Positions 1 to 8,400 are shown, counted from the first letter of the stretch. The stretch is DNA of 64,000 nucleotides from Paenibacillus agri (GCF_013359945.1 NZ_JABWCS010000221.1:62001-126000); one strand, 5' to 3'. Program-made: numbers and translations. Notes: generated by a model not told the origin, from the sequence alone.

Positions 1-413
1 CTGCCGGGATCCAGTTGACTATCCGTACGCCCGATATGAAGACGATCACCCGTTCACGTCAGTTGGACGCACCTTCAGAGACGGCGGAGGATATCTACAA
101 GGCTGCCTGTGACCTGTATGTGCGCCACTGGCGGGGAGATAAACCTGTACGCCTGCTTGGTGTGACCTCTCAGGGACTGTCTCCCAAGGAAGAGGCGGCG
201 ATCCAACTGGATCTGTTCGATTATGAACGCCAGCCCAAGAAGGAATCGCTTAACAAGGCCATGGACATGCTGCGTAATAAATTCGGCGAAAATGCGGTGC
301 TGACGGCAGGGATGCTGAGCGATACACACTCCTCGCTGCTGCGCAACCACAAGGAACGGGGCACCTCTCTGCAGAAGGATAATCTCGGCCGTCTGGATCG
401 GGATCAGGACTGA
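1..413 (+). CDS. dinB: DNA polymerase IV (Y-family), C-terminal part
   Basis: The window opens inside this gene: the frame is open from base 3 to the TGA at 411-413, giving about the last 136 residues. They match the little-finger domain of the error-prone Y-family polymerase DinB, which grips template DNA during translesion synthesis; the segment RLLGVTSQGL is typical of this domain. A QLDLF motif about 70 residues before the end fits the consensus for binding the sliding clamp. The catalytic palm and fingers lie upstream of the window. About 60 polar residues follow the clamp motif, a longer tail than in many DinB proteins. Identification rests on the C-terminal third only. Confidence 0.85.
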   Translation, partial: AGIQLTIRTPDMKTITRSRQLDAPSETAEDIYKAACDLYVRHWRGDKPVRLLGVTSQGLSPKEEAAIQLDLFDYERQPKKESLNKAMDMLRNKFGENAVLTAGMLSDTHSSLLRNHKERGTSLQKDNLGRLDRDQD

Positions 414-577
414 AAATAAGGGCGTGGCTATCCGCTTGGATCAGCCGCCATATTTTGAGGCAGAAAAGCAAACGTCTTGAAAATTCATTGAAATTGCATT
501 CCTTTTATATTAATATGAGAAAAATAACAGACCGTTCTCACGGCGCTGTATTGTTCAACAGGAGGCAAAGATAAATT

Positions 578-820
578 ATGGCTAAGTACACTTGGGTCGA
601 GAAAGATACTTGCATTGCATGTGGTGCATGTGGCGCGACGGCCCCTGATATTTATGATTACGATGATGAAGGCTTGGCGGAAGTTATTTATGAGAATGAC
701 AGAAACCACGGCGTAACAGCAATTCCAGACGATCTGTTCGACGATCTGCAAGATGCTTGCGACGGATGCCCAACTGATTCCATCAAGATTGCGGACGAGC
801 CGTTTAATAAAGAAGGTTAA
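578..820 (+). CDS. fer: 4Fe-4S ferredoxin
   Basis: An 80-residue acidic protein of the Bacillus single-cluster ferredoxin type. Cysteines at about residues 12, 15 and 18 (CIACGAC) plus a late CP pair (CDGCP, near residue 64) supply the ligands for one 4Fe-4S cluster. The protein is a soluble cytoplasmic electron carrier; in Bacillus, Fer donates electrons to partners such as cytochromes P450 and fatty-acid desaturase. A good ribosome site (AGGAGG at about 560) precedes the ATG. It is monocistronic: about 160 bp of non-coding sequence lies upstream and a strong terminator follows directly. Confidence 0.95.
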   Translation: MAKYTWVEKDTCIACGACGATAPDIYDYDDEGLAEVIYENDRNHGVTAIPDDLFDDLQDACDGCPTDSIKIADEPFNKEG

Positions 821-850
821 TTCACCCGCGATATTATCGTCATACGAGAT

Positions 851-898
851 AAAAGACATCCTTAGGCCCAATTTTGGTGCTGGGGATGTCTTTTTTTT
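851..898 (+). terminator. Rho-independent terminator of fer
   Basis: Arms AAAGACATCC and GGATGTCTTT close a loop of about 22 nt and are followed by a run of T. It lies 30 bp after the ferredoxin stop. Confidence 0.9.
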
Positions 899-950
899 CA
901 TATCCAGCCGATAGTAATAATGAAGGAATCTTTAAATAGCGGAGGTCCCG

Positions 951-2384
951 ATGAAAAATATACAGCACCTCAAAGCCTACGTGCAGATGCATCCTGATAA
1001 TAAGATGGCATGGTACTTGCTTGGGAAAGAATATTATAAGAACGGACAGCACGGCAAAGCCAATTATTGCTTTAACCAGTCCGGGGAAGTCTATGAGGCT
1101 TTCGAGCATAGTAAGGTGCCTGCCGAAATGCTTCGCGAGTATGAGGATGGGCTGCTTCAGGCCGGGCGCGAGCGGGACAGGAAGCGAAAGAAGATCCGCC
1201 GCGCGCTGATGGCACTAATACTCTTGTTGCTGGTGGTCATTCCTTCGGCAGCTGCACCGGGACTTGTCGGGCAATGGGAACCCGCTGGGGCTTCAGCTGC
1301 GGGGGATTCAGACGTGATTGATCCTGTAGAGGTATCTGCCATTGCTAAACCGGGAAATAGTCAGACACCGGTTAAGTCCAAGCTAGCCTTCACAGCGGTC
1401 GAAGGTGGAGGCGCTTCCTCGGCTGGCAAGCTGCTGGTCACGATGCTCGGTGGAGAGCAGACGGGTTCCAAGACAGCGGTACTCGGTATGAAGCGTCAAG
1501 GACAATGGCTGATCTGGAAGAAGCGGCTGCCACTGATTTCTGCGCTCGAAATGAAGAGTGATGGAGCCGTCGAGTATCAGTCCTTTGAGCCGGCTGTCTG
1601 CAACTGTAAGCCGCCGGAGCATGGCGAACTGGCCAAGCAGGCCGGAGAGTGGCAAGACGCCCAGGAGGAGCAAGCGGTGCTGTGGAGCGCGATGAAGGCC
1701 TACCAGTCTGCAAAGGGAAAGCTGCCGGATTCCCTGAAGGATCTCACTGGACCGTTTCCCGGGAATTGGCTGGGGGGCGTCACGCCTACTATGAAGCAGG
1801 CGTTTAAGCCGCTCAGGGCGGCGGCAAGCCCGGGGGCAAGAGGAAATCAACCGGAACAGCCCGCTGCGTCACAAGCGGCGCAGGGAGCTGACGGCAGCGG
1901 GTCTGGGGCCAGCGGCGGGACGCAGGGCCAGCCCTTTTTTGCCAGCCCGCTTACTATTATTATAGATAAACAAACACACCGTCTGGCAGTCGTCAGCGGC
2001 TCGGTGATGCTGCGGAACTATGAAGTGGGCCTAGGCGGGGATCGTACCCCTGAGGGACGTTTTGCGATATCGGATAAGGTTGTTAATCCTAATGGGCATG
2101 ACAACGGAGAGTTCGGCAGCCGCGGTATGCAGCTCTCAGACACGAATTATGCCATTCATGGCACGAATGATCTGAACAGTATCGGCAAGGATGAGTCATT
2201 GGGCTGTATTCGGATGAGACGCGGGGATGTGGAGGAATTATTTGCACTGGCGCCTAAGGGAACGAAGGTAGAAATCAGCAGAGGGGTTCTGCCTGCAGAA
2301 CTGCTGATGCCGAAGGAACGCTTCTCGCCGGCAACTTCAGAGAATCAGACCAACCCCCATAAAAAGTACCACTGGTTGAACTAA
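951..2384 (+). CDS. Membrane-anchored L,D-transpeptidase (YkuD domain)
   Basis: A 477-residue protein with three parts. Residues 1-83 form a charged cytoplasmic region with a TPR-like helical repeat. Residues about 84-101 are a single membrane span (LMALILLLLVVI). A long Ala/Gly/Ser-rich extracellular region then leads to a YkuD catalytic domain from about residue 330. Family members cross-link peptidoglycan 3-3 or attach proteins to it. The active site is visible as HGTN followed by SLGCIRM; the usual residue before the glycine is His (SHGC), here Leu, while the catalytic Cys and Arg are kept. The start is supported by GGAGGT 5 bp upstream. Its stop codon overlaps that of a convergent small gene. 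Confidence 0.88.
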   Translation: MKNIQHLKAYVQMHPDNKMAWYLLGKEYYKNGQHGKANYCFNQSGEVYEAFEHSKVPAEMLREYEDGLLQAGRERDRKRKKIRRALMALILLLLVVIPSAAAPGLVGQWEPAGASAAGDSDVIDPVEVSAIAKPGNSQTPVKSKLAFTAVEGGGASSAGKLLVTMLGGEQTGSKTAVLGMKRQGQWLIWKKRLPLISALEMKSDGAVEYQSFEPAVCNCKPPEHGELAKQAGEWQDAQEEQAVLWSAMKAYQSAKGKLPDSLKDLTGPFPGNWLGGVTPTMKQAFKPLRAAASPGARGNQPEQPAASQAAQGADGSGSGASGGTQGQPFFASPLTIIIDKQTHRLAVVSGSVMLRNYEVGLGGDRTPEGRFAISDKVVNPNGHDNGEFGSRGMQLSDTNYAIHGTNDLNSIGKDESLGCIRMRRGDVEELFALAPKGTKVEISRGVLPAELLMPKERFSPATSENQTNPHKKYHWLN

Positions 2385-2518
2385 TTGCCTGCTACAATTA
2401 ACAGAACAACAATCAGAATGATAAGTAATACAAGGCTTACGCCGATCCACAAGAGGGCTTTGCGGTTCACTTCTTCCTTCTTCTGCTGCAGTGTAGGAGG
2501 TTTACGTTTGGTTGACAT
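2381..2518 (-). CDS. Small single-span membrane protein, 45 aa
   Basis: The minus strand carries an uninterrupted 45-codon frame from ATG (2516-2518) to TAG (2381-2383). It starts MSTKRKPPTLQQKKEEVNRK, a basic cytoplasmic head, followed by one hydrophobic helix rich in Leu, Ile and Val that ends in AGN. An AAGGT ribosome site lies 7-8 bp upstream, and a TTACAA/TTATAA pair further up could be its promoter. The stop overlaps the stop of the convergent L,D-transpeptidase gene. I do not recognise a named family. The orderly charge-then-helix layout and the ribosome site make it a real gene rather than a shadow. Confidence 0.75.
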   Translation of the reverse strand: MSTKRKPPTLQQKKEEVNRKALLWIGVSLVLLIILIVVLLIVAGN

Positions 2519-2726
2519 ACAGTTCGACCTTCTTTCTCTTATAATCGGTGATTACCCTTACATTGTAATGCGTTTACAATAAAATTACTATACTTGGACT
2601 ACGGGTCCTTTGGAGCGGGAAAGGGCAAAAAACTTTTCTTTTCACCCGGAAAAGGCTAAAATCAAGTAGAAACCTACAGAAGCGGGGAGACTTAAGCACT
2701 AGCAATGACCCCATGAAGGAGCGAGA

Positions 2727-3824
2727 ATGGTGCTGTATCGTAATTTTGGAAAACCGATTTTCTTCAAAATGGACCCGGAAAAGGCGCACCATCTGGTCGT
2801 TGGCGGCCTGGACAAAGCAGCATTCATGCCTGGTGGCAGCGCGGCTCTGCGTCTGATGTACGGGGTGCCGGAGACGGCCGACATGGCTGTCGATTTGTTT
2901 GGCGTTCACTTTCCTACCCCGGTAGGACTGGCTGCGGGCCTGGATAAGAACGCTGCAGCAGTGCCGGGGTTTTCTTCCATCGGCTTTGGCTTCATGGAAG
3001 TGGGGACGGTGACGCCCAAAGGACAGCCGGGCAACGAGAGTCCGCGGTTGTTCCGCCTGCCCTCAGACGAGGCCCTGATCAACCGGATGGGCTTCAACAA
3101 CGAAGGGGCCGAGGCCATGAAGGAGCGGCTGAAGGCACTGAAGCACCGCAGAATTCCGGTTGCGGTCAATATTGGACGGAACAAGGCGACTAGTAATGAA
3201 GCCGCCCATGAGGATTACCGCCAGTGTATCCGTACGCTGTATCCGTACGGTGATTTTTTTGTGGTGAACATCAGCTCGCCGAATACGCCAGACCTGCGCA
3301 GCCTCCAGCACGGTAGTGAGCTGTCGTTCCTGCTGGCCCAGGTCAAGGAAGAAATGGAGATTCAGCGCAAGGCGACCGGACTGAACAAAAGCCTGCTGGT
3401 GAAGATCGCTCCCGACGTGAGCGACACCGAGCTGGAATATATGGTACATACGCTGACTGAAGCGGGGATGGACGGCATTATCGCTACTAATACTACGATA
3501 ACCCGTGAGGGACTGAGCCATGAGAAGGCGGGAGAGGCCGGGGGCCTCAGCGGCAAGCCGCTCCGTGACCGTTCCACTGAAATTATCCGCAAAATCTATC
3601 GTCAGACCGGCGGCCAAATGCCGATTATCGGTTCGGGCGGGATTTTCACCAGTCAGGATGCCTATGATAAAATCCGGGCGGGCGCCAGCCTGGTTGAGAT
3701 TTATACAGCCCTCATCTATGAGGGACCTGAAGTGAACCGGAGGCTGCATGCCGGATTGCGGCAACTGCTGCGCCGGGACGGATTCCGTACACTTTCCGAA
3801 GCGGTGGGCGCGGATCATCACTGA
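2727..3824 (+). CDS. pyrD: Dihydroorotate dehydrogenase (quinone), class 2
   Basis: A 365-residue FMN enzyme that oxidises dihydroorotate to orotate in pyrimidine synthesis and passes electrons to membrane quinone. The N-terminal extension (residues 1-50, starting LYRNFGKPIFFKMDPEKAHH) is the membrane-associating helix pair that separates class 2 from soluble class 1 enzymes. The catalytic Ser region (NISSPNTP), the FMN-binding NTTITREGL and the phosphate-binding GSGGI are all present. An AAGGAG site precedes the ATG. Gram-positive bacteria more often use class 1 PyrD inside the pyr operon; here the gene stands alone, followed 30 bp later by relQ. Confidence 0.95.
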   Translation: MVLYRNFGKPIFFKMDPEKAHHLVVGGLDKAAFMPGGSAALRLMYGVPETADMAVDLFGVHFPTPVGLAAGLDKNAAAVPGFSSIGFGFMEVGTVTPKGQPGNESPRLFRLPSDEALINRMGFNNEGAEAMKERLKALKHRRIPVAVNIGRNKATSNEAAHEDYRQCIRTLYPYGDFFVVNISSPNTPDLRSLQHGSELSFLLAQVKEEMEIQRKATGLNKSLLVKIAPDVSDTELEYMVHTLTEAGMDGIIATNTTITREGLSHEKAGEAGGLSGKPLRDRSTEIIRKIYRQTGGQMPIIGSGGIFTSQDAYDKIRAGASLVEIYTALIYEGPEVNRRLHAGLRQLLRRDGFRTLSEAVGADHH

Positions 3825-3854
3825 GGAAGACGAAAGGACAGGAGGACGAAGGCG

Positions 3855-4667
3855 ATGGACGGAAGGGATTGGGGAACTTTTTTACTTCCATATGAGCAAA
3901 CTGTGGAGGAACTGAAAGTTAAGTTTAAGACCATGCGTTCGGAGTTGAAAAAAAGAGAGGAATATACGCCAATCGAGTTCGTAACCGGCCGGGTAAAGCG
4001 GCTCTCCAGCATTCTGGAAAAGGCCAAGCGCCTGAATGTGAAGATGGAAGATCTGGAGACGGGCATCGAGGATATCGCCGGCATTCGCATTATGTGCCAA
4101 TTCGTGGAGGATATCCGCAGGGTGGCTGAATATATCCGGGCCCGCAAGGACCTGGAAGTCCTCTATGAGAAGGATTACATCACCAATTATAAAGAGAGCG
4201 GCTACCGCAGCTTTCATATGATTATCAAATATCCTGTACAGACGGCCCTGGGCCAAAAGATTGTGCTCGCTGAGATTCAGATTCGAACGCTCGCTATGAA
4301 TTTCTGGGCGACGATCGAACACTCCCTGAATTATAAATATCGTGAAAGCCTGCCCGATGAAATCCGGGTGCGTCTGAAGACGGCGGCGGAAGCGGCATCG
4401 ATTCTTGACAGTGAAATGTCCAGTATCCGTGAAGAAATTCTGGATGCCCAGATGACCTTCGAGGAAAATTCGAATACAACCACGCAATTGCTGAAGGCTA
4501 TTCACCAGTTGTATTTCTATCATCTGGTCAATGAAGCCATCGAGAGCCAGGAACGGTTCAATGAAATCTGGCAGGCTCACGATATGGAGGCCATGAAGGG
4601 ACTTCTGGACCATGTGCGCGGACTCCTCTCTGAAGCGAAGAAGGGCGATCTGCCGGATGGACTATGA
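3855..4667 (+). CDS. relQ: Small alarmone synthetase (GTP pyrophosphokinase, RelQ/YjbM type)
   Basis: A 270-residue stand-alone (p)ppGpp synthetase that transfers pyrophosphate from ATP to GDP or GTP in the stringent response. The start DWGTFLLPYEQTVEELKVKFK-like region and the synthetase motifs EDIAGIRI, NYKESGYRSFHM and EIQIRT--FWATIEH are those of RelQ. There is no HD hydrolase domain and no C-terminal ACT/TGS region. It is longer than B. subtilis YjbM (about 211 residues), with an extra helical tail from about residue 205. GGAGG precedes the ATG. Its last 11 bases overlap the next gene, so the two are translationally coupled. Confidence 0.92.
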   Translation: MDGRDWGTFLLPYEQTVEELKVKFKTMRSELKKREEYTPIEFVTGRVKRLSSILEKAKRLNVKMEDLETGIEDIAGIRIMCQFVEDIRRVAEYIRARKDLEVLYEKDYITNYKESGYRSFHMIIKYPVQTALGQKIVLAEIQIRTLAMNFWATIEHSLNYKYRESLPDEIRVRLKTAAEAASILDSEMSSIREEILDAQMTFEENSNTTTQLLKAIHQLYFYHLVNEAIESQERFNEIWQAHDMEAMKGLLDHVRGLLSEAKKGDLPDGL

Positions 4668-5115
4668 ACCGCTGTACCTGGCATATCTGGTCTACTTCAA
4701 CCGGGACAGAGATTATTTCGAGTGTCATGAAGTGCTCGAGGAGCTGTGGCTTGCCAAGGACAAGGACCCTTTATATAAGGGATTGTTGCAGGTAGCCGTC
4801 GGACTGTACCACTTCCGGAACAACAACGTTCGCGGTGGCAGAATGATGCTGCAGGGGGCGGCGGCCAAGCTGGAGAATTATCCGGCGAGGACGCTCGGTA
4901 TCGATCTCGCGAAGCTGGTGGGTGAAGTAAAGGAGTATGCTGTTCGTCTGGAGAATTTCGCTGATCAGCCGTTTCCTTATTTCGATCTTACCATCGACAT
5001 CGTTGATCACGATCTGGTGGAGCAAGTGAGACTTGCAGCTACCGGCATCACACCGAATATTCCCCAGCGCCGGGGCCCACAACGACCGGACCGAGCACAT
5101 TCGAAACACAAGTAA
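4657..5115 (+). CDS. DUF309 family protein
   Basis: A helical protein of 152 residues with the DUF309 hallmarks: YFNRDRDYFECHEVLEELW near the N-terminus and GLLQVAVGLYHF-N-N--GG in the middle, with conserved His and Glu residues that could form a small polar pocket. The biochemical role of the family is not known. The ATG at 4657 was chosen over an earlier start in the same frame because homologous sequence begins there and it overlaps the end of relQ, which suggests coupled translation. The last 20 residues are basic and look disordered. Confidence 0.85.
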   Translation: MDYEPLYLAYLVYFNRDRDYFECHEVLEELWLAKDKDPLYKGLLQVAVGLYHFRNNNVRGGRMMLQGAAAKLENYPARTLGIDLAKLVGEVKEYAVRLENFADQPFPYFDLTIDIVDHDLVEQVRLAATGITPNIPQRRGPQRPDRAHSKHK

Positions 5116-5168
5116 GTCAACGCTCTTATTCTTTTGGAGTTCGATTTATAGAATAAGCAGTCTACTTT

Positions 5169-5194
5169 AAGGGGCACCCGCAAGGGTGTTCCTT
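5169..5194 (+). promoter_or_regulatory. GNRA-capped hairpin between DUF309 and the methyltransferase gene
   Basis: Arms AAGGGGCACCC and GGGTGTTCCTT (with G-U pairs) close on a GCAA tetraloop 40 bp before the next start codon. There is only a weak T run after it. It could be a terminator of the relQ operon or a leader structure. Confidence 0.45.
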
Positions 5195-5233
5195 GAGTCT
5201 TTCATCACCCTATTTAAGCAGGAGGACGGCATC

Positions 5234-6745
5234 ATGGCGGCACAACTGCCCGGCACTTTCATCCAGCGGATGAAGGAACTGCTGGGAAATGAATATCAGC
5301 AATTTGCAGACACCTACAAGGAGACCCCATATGGAGGCATCCGGGTGAATACGTTAAAAATAACGGTGGAAGCACTGCGGGCGCTGTCTCCGCTTGGGCT
5401 TGAGCCTATCCCGTGGTGTCCTACGGGATTTTATACTGAAGAAGGAGCACGTCCAGGCAAGCATCCCTATTATCATGCGGGCTTGTACTACATTCAGGAA
5501 CCGAGTGCTATGGCTCCGGTGGAATTGCTTGGCGTAGTGCCCGGCGACCGTGTGCTCGACCTGTGCGCAGCTCCCGGCGGCAAGTCCACCCAGATTGCCG
5601 CCAAGCTTCAGGGCGCGGGTCTCTTGATCAGTAATGATCTGCATTCTGAGCGGACCAAGGCGCTAGCCAAGAATCTGGAGCTGTACGGCGTTCGCAACGG
5701 TATCGTACTTAACGAGAATCCTGAGCGAATCGCGGCGGCGTTCCCCGGCTTTTTTGACAAAATCCTGATCGATGCACCTTGCTCCGGCGAGGGAATGTTC
5801 CGCAAGGACGAGGACATGGTGCGTCAGTGGGAGCCGGAGACACCGGCCAAATATGCGGACATGCAGCGGGAAATTCTAAACTCGGCCGCAATGGCGCTGG
5901 CCTCGGGTGGAACGCTTGTCTACTCCACCTGTACCTTCTCCCCAGAAGAGAATGAAGGCAGCATTGCAACCTTCCTCGCGGCGCATCCGCACTTTTCGGT
6001 AGTGCCCGTGGGCGGCACCGGATCGTTCGCGCCGGGATTCGGCGAGCTTGCCGGTACGGCACGGCTGTGGCCGCACAAGGTGAAGGGCGAAGGCCACTTC
6101 ATGGCCGTGCTGCGGCATGACGGCACCGCGAAGCCGGGTGCCGAAGTTGATACGACTGACGATGTAACACTGTCAGTTGCGGCTCGGCCTAGGAAAGGCA
6201 AGGCCGAGTCTGGCAAGTCTGCCGTGCGCCGCGCGGAGAACGGGCGCGGCAAGGGCGGGCGGCCAGCGGGCCGAGACGGTGGCCGGGGTCAGGCCTCAGC
6301 TGAAGAGGCCGCGCTGTCTGCGTACCGCGACTGGGCTCGCGAACAGCTGAGCCCGGAGCCTGAAGGTCACCCCGTGCTGTTCGGTGACCATCTATACCTG
6401 TCGCCGCTGCCACAGGCGGCACTGAACGGGCTTAAGGCGGTCCGTCCCGGTTGGTACCTGGGACAGGTCCGCAATGGCCGGTTCATTCCCGGCCATCCGC
6501 TGGCGACTGCGCTGCGGCCTGAAGAAAGCAGCCGCAGTCTGTCGTTGTCTAGTGCGAATGGCGAGGCAGTTTCTTATCTTAAGGGAGAGACTTTGGCGAT
6601 CCCTGAGGAGCGACTGGTCGTTAAGCCTGGAAGCCCCTTGAAGGGCTATGTGCTGGTCTGCATTGACGGCTACAGTGCCGGATGGGGCAAATGGCAGGAT
6701 GGCATGCTGAAGAACGAATATCCCGCTGGATGGAGGTGGACGTAA
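5234..6745 (+). CDS. RsmF-type (NOL1/NOP2/Sun) rRNA m5C methyltransferase
   Basis: A 503-residue SAM-dependent RNA methyltransferase expected to make 5-methylcytosine in rRNA. SAM-binding motif CAAPGGKSTQIAA lies near residue 115. The two catalytic cysteines are in DAPCSGEGMFR (motif IV) and STCTFSPEENE (motif VI). A basic, low-complexity linker rich in Lys, Arg and Gly (about residues 305-360) leads to a C-terminal RsmF-like/PUA region. The ATG at 5234 follows AGGAGG by 8 bp, better than an upstream start at 5186. A paralogue with the same architecture lies on the other strand at 10.8-12.2 kb. The stop is 1 bp from the next gene. Confidence 0.9.
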   Translation: MAAQLPGTFIQRMKELLGNEYQQFADTYKETPYGGIRVNTLKITVEALRALSPLGLEPIPWCPTGFYTEEGARPGKHPYYHAGLYYIQEPSAMAPVELLGVVPGDRVLDLCAAPGGKSTQIAAKLQGAGLLISNDLHSERTKALAKNLELYGVRNGIVLNENPERIAAAFPGFFDKILIDAPCSGEGMFRKDEDMVRQWEPETPAKYADMQREILNSAAMALASGGTLVYSTCTFSPEENEGSIATFLAAHPHFSVVPVGGTGSFAPGFGELAGTARLWPHKVKGEGHFMAVLRHDGTAKPGAEVDTTDDVTLSVAARPRKGKAESGKSAVRRAENGRGKGGRPAGRDGGRGQASAEEAALSAYRDWAREQLSPEPEGHPVLFGDHLYLSPLPQAALNGLKAVRPGWYLGQVRNGRFIPGHPLATALRPEESSRSLSLSSANGEAVSYLKGETLAIPEERLVVKPGSPLKGYVLVCIDGYSAGWGKWQDGMLKNEYPAGWRWT

Positions 6746-6746
6746 G

Positions 6747-7508
6747 ATGGGAGCTTCAGGTAACAGCAGCAAGAAGCAACGCTTGGATAAAGTGCTGTCC
6801 CATATCGGAGCCGGTTCACGCAGCGAGATTCGTAAGCAGGCCAAGCAGGGCCTCATTACAGTGAACGGTACCGTGGTCAAGGACAGCGGTATTCATGTCG
6901 ACCCTAATCAAGATGTCATAGAAATTGGCGGCCAACGTTTTACGTACCGCGAACATATATATCTTATGATGAATAAACCCCCCGGCGTTCTCTCGGCAAC
7001 GGAAGACCGCCGGGATCGGACTGTAATTGACCTGCTGGACCAGGAATACGCGCATTTCGAACCGTTTCCGGTCGGCCGGCTGGATAAGGATACGGTAGGA
7101 CTACTTCTGCTCACCAACGACGGCAAGCTCGCTCACGAACTGTTGTCCCCGCGCAAACATGTGCCGAAGACTTATGAAGCCACAGTGGAGGGCGAAGTGG
7201 ATGCTGCCGATGTAGCGGCCTTCGCAGCCGGGGTGGAGCTTGAAGATGGTTATGTGACTCTGCCTGCGCAGTTGACCATCCTTAGCCGCGAGCGCGGCAG
7301 CAAAGTCATCTCGCAGATTTCGCTTACGATTACCGAAGGGAAATTCCATCAGGTCAAACGGATGTTCCAGGCCGTTGGCAAAAAGGTAGTCTTCCTGAAG
7401 CGTGTATCTATGGGCGGGCTGAAGCTGGACGAAAGCTTGCCGCAGGGTGCCTGCCGCGAATTGACAGCTGAGGAGCTGCGCCTGCTGGATGCGGGTAGAG
7501 AAGGATAA
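6747..7508 (+). CDS. Pseudouridine synthase, RsuA/RluB family
   Basis: A 253-residue protein with an N-terminal S4 RNA-binding domain (RLDKVLSHIGAGSR, residues 12-25) and an RsuA-type catalytic domain holding the signature GRLDKDTVGLLLLTNDG, whose Asp attacks the uridine base. Family members isomerise a specific uridine in 16S or 23S rRNA. It begins 1 bp after the m5C methyltransferase stop, so the two rRNA-modifying enzymes form one transcription unit. Its last 30 codons, together with about 30 bp after the stop, have been copied twice in tandem downstream (see the repeat at 7418-7754). Confidence 0.92.
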   Translation: MGASGNSSKKQRLDKVLSHIGAGSRSEIRKQAKQGLITVNGTVVKDSGIHVDPNQDVIEIGGQRFTYREHIYLMMNKPPGVLSATEDRRDRTVIDLLDQEYAHFEPFPVGRLDKDTVGLLLLTNDGKLAHELLSPRKHVPKTYEATVEGEVDAADVAAFAAGVELEDGYVTLPAQLTILSRERGSKVISQISLTITEGKFHQVKRMFQAVGKKVVFLKRVSMGGLKLDESLPQGACRELTAEELRLLDAGREG

Positions 7509-7754
7509 AGTTGGATAAAGAGGGCTATAAGTGAGCTGAAGCTGGACGAAAACCTGCCGCAGGGCGCCTGCCGGAAACTAACAGCCGAGGAGCGCGCCTG
7601 CTGGATGCGAGTAGACAAGGGAAAGTCGGGTAAAGAGGGCTATAAGTGAGCTGAAGCTGGTTGAAAGCCTGTTGCAGGGTGCCTGCCGCGAATTGACAGC
7701 TGAGGAGCTGTGCCTGCTGGATGCGGGTAGAGAAGGGTGAGGTCGGATAAAGGG
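7418..7754 (+). repeat. Three tandem copies of the 3' end of the pseudouridine synthase gene
   Basis: The segment beginning GCTGAAGCTGGACGAAAG recurs at 7418, 7536 and 7650, with units of about 118 and 114 bp. Each copy spans the last 30 codons (GLKLDESLPQGAC...) plus a tail containing TAAAGAGGGCTATAAGTGA in the first two. Copies 2 and 3 have substitutions and small deletions and no start codon, so they are non-coding relics. Only the first belongs to the intact gene. Confidence 0.9.
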
Positions 7755-7787
7755 CCGACTGGGCTACCTGCTGATTAATAATTCAGT

Positions 7788-8016
7788 GAGCAAGTTGTAA
7801 TCCGGTGATTACGCGATAGTTTGGTGAGAAGCCGTAATTCGGTGACTAAGCGATAGGTTTGGAGAGCAAGTTGTAATCCGGTGATTACGCGATAGTTTGG
7901 TGAGAAGCCGTAATTCGGTGACTAAGCGATAGGTTTGGAGAGCAAGTTGTGATTCGTTGATTAAGCGATAGTCTGGAGAGCAAGCCGTAATTCGATTTAC
8001 TCAGCTATAGCTCGGA
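7788..8016. repeat. 38-bp satellite array, six units
   Basis: Units start at 7788, 7826, 7864, 7902, 7940 and 7978. Two unit types alternate: one starting GAGCAAGTTGTAATCCGGTG and one starting GAGAAGCCGTAATTCGGTG. The first pair (7788-7863) is copied exactly as 7864-7939; the last two units are diverged. There are no open frames and no spacers, so this is not a CRISPR array. Confidence 0.92.
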
Positions 8017-8050
8017 GACTAAACTCACCTTGGCACAGGGGGAAACAGAA

Positions 8051-8241
8051 AATAAAGGCAAAATGGTACCTTAATTACGCTGAATAAACAAAAAAAGAGC
8101 GATTAAAGGCAAAATTGCACACTAATTTCTTCCTTTTGCTGCTGGAAGGGCGTATTCACGAAAAATAAGGTGCATTAATGCCCTTATTCTTTGGCCTATG
8201 GGTGTATTCTGTAAATTAAGGTACAAGATTGCCCTTATTTT
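8051..8241. repeat. Cluster of four ~27-bp imperfect palindromic repeats
   Basis: Copies at about 8051-8077, 8101-8128, 8163-8189 and 8213-8241 share a core resembling TTAAGGTACAA-ATTGCC followed by CTTATT. The first two run in the opposite direction to the last two. Spacing is 45-60 bp. A second cluster of the same family lies at 10234-10420. Confidence 0.7.
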
Positions 8242-8299
8242 AAAACCTGCTAAAGTTGGTGCTGGAATCACTGTATTGGATTCCGCGGTGGCCGCTCAA

Positions 8300-8350
8300 A
8301 TGATTGCAGAACACAGATGATTGCAGAACACAGATGATTGTAGAACACAG
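8300..8350. repeat. 17-bp tandem repeat, three units
   Basis: ATGATTGCAGAACACAG occurs at 8300 and 8317 and, with one change, at 8334. The units are directly abutting. Confidence 0.9.
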
Positions 8351-8400
8351 GGTAAAAACTCAGGCATTTCATGGAGCTAGGGAGCTAGCTATAGGGATAT

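Noticed and set aside
2385..2582. Plus-strand 65-codon frame
   Set aside because: It is the antisense of the real small membrane protein at 2381-2518; no ribosome site and poor composition.
3063..3821. Long minus-strand frame inside pyrD
   Set aside because: Antisense to a well-conserved gene, with no ribosome site and no recognisable product.
3882..4613. Long minus-strand frame inside relQ
   Set aside because: Antisense to a clear RelQ gene; codons follow the opposite strand's third-position pattern.
7788..8016. Possible CRISPR array
   Set aside because: Units abut with no unique spacers, two unit types alternate, and no cas genes are present in the window.
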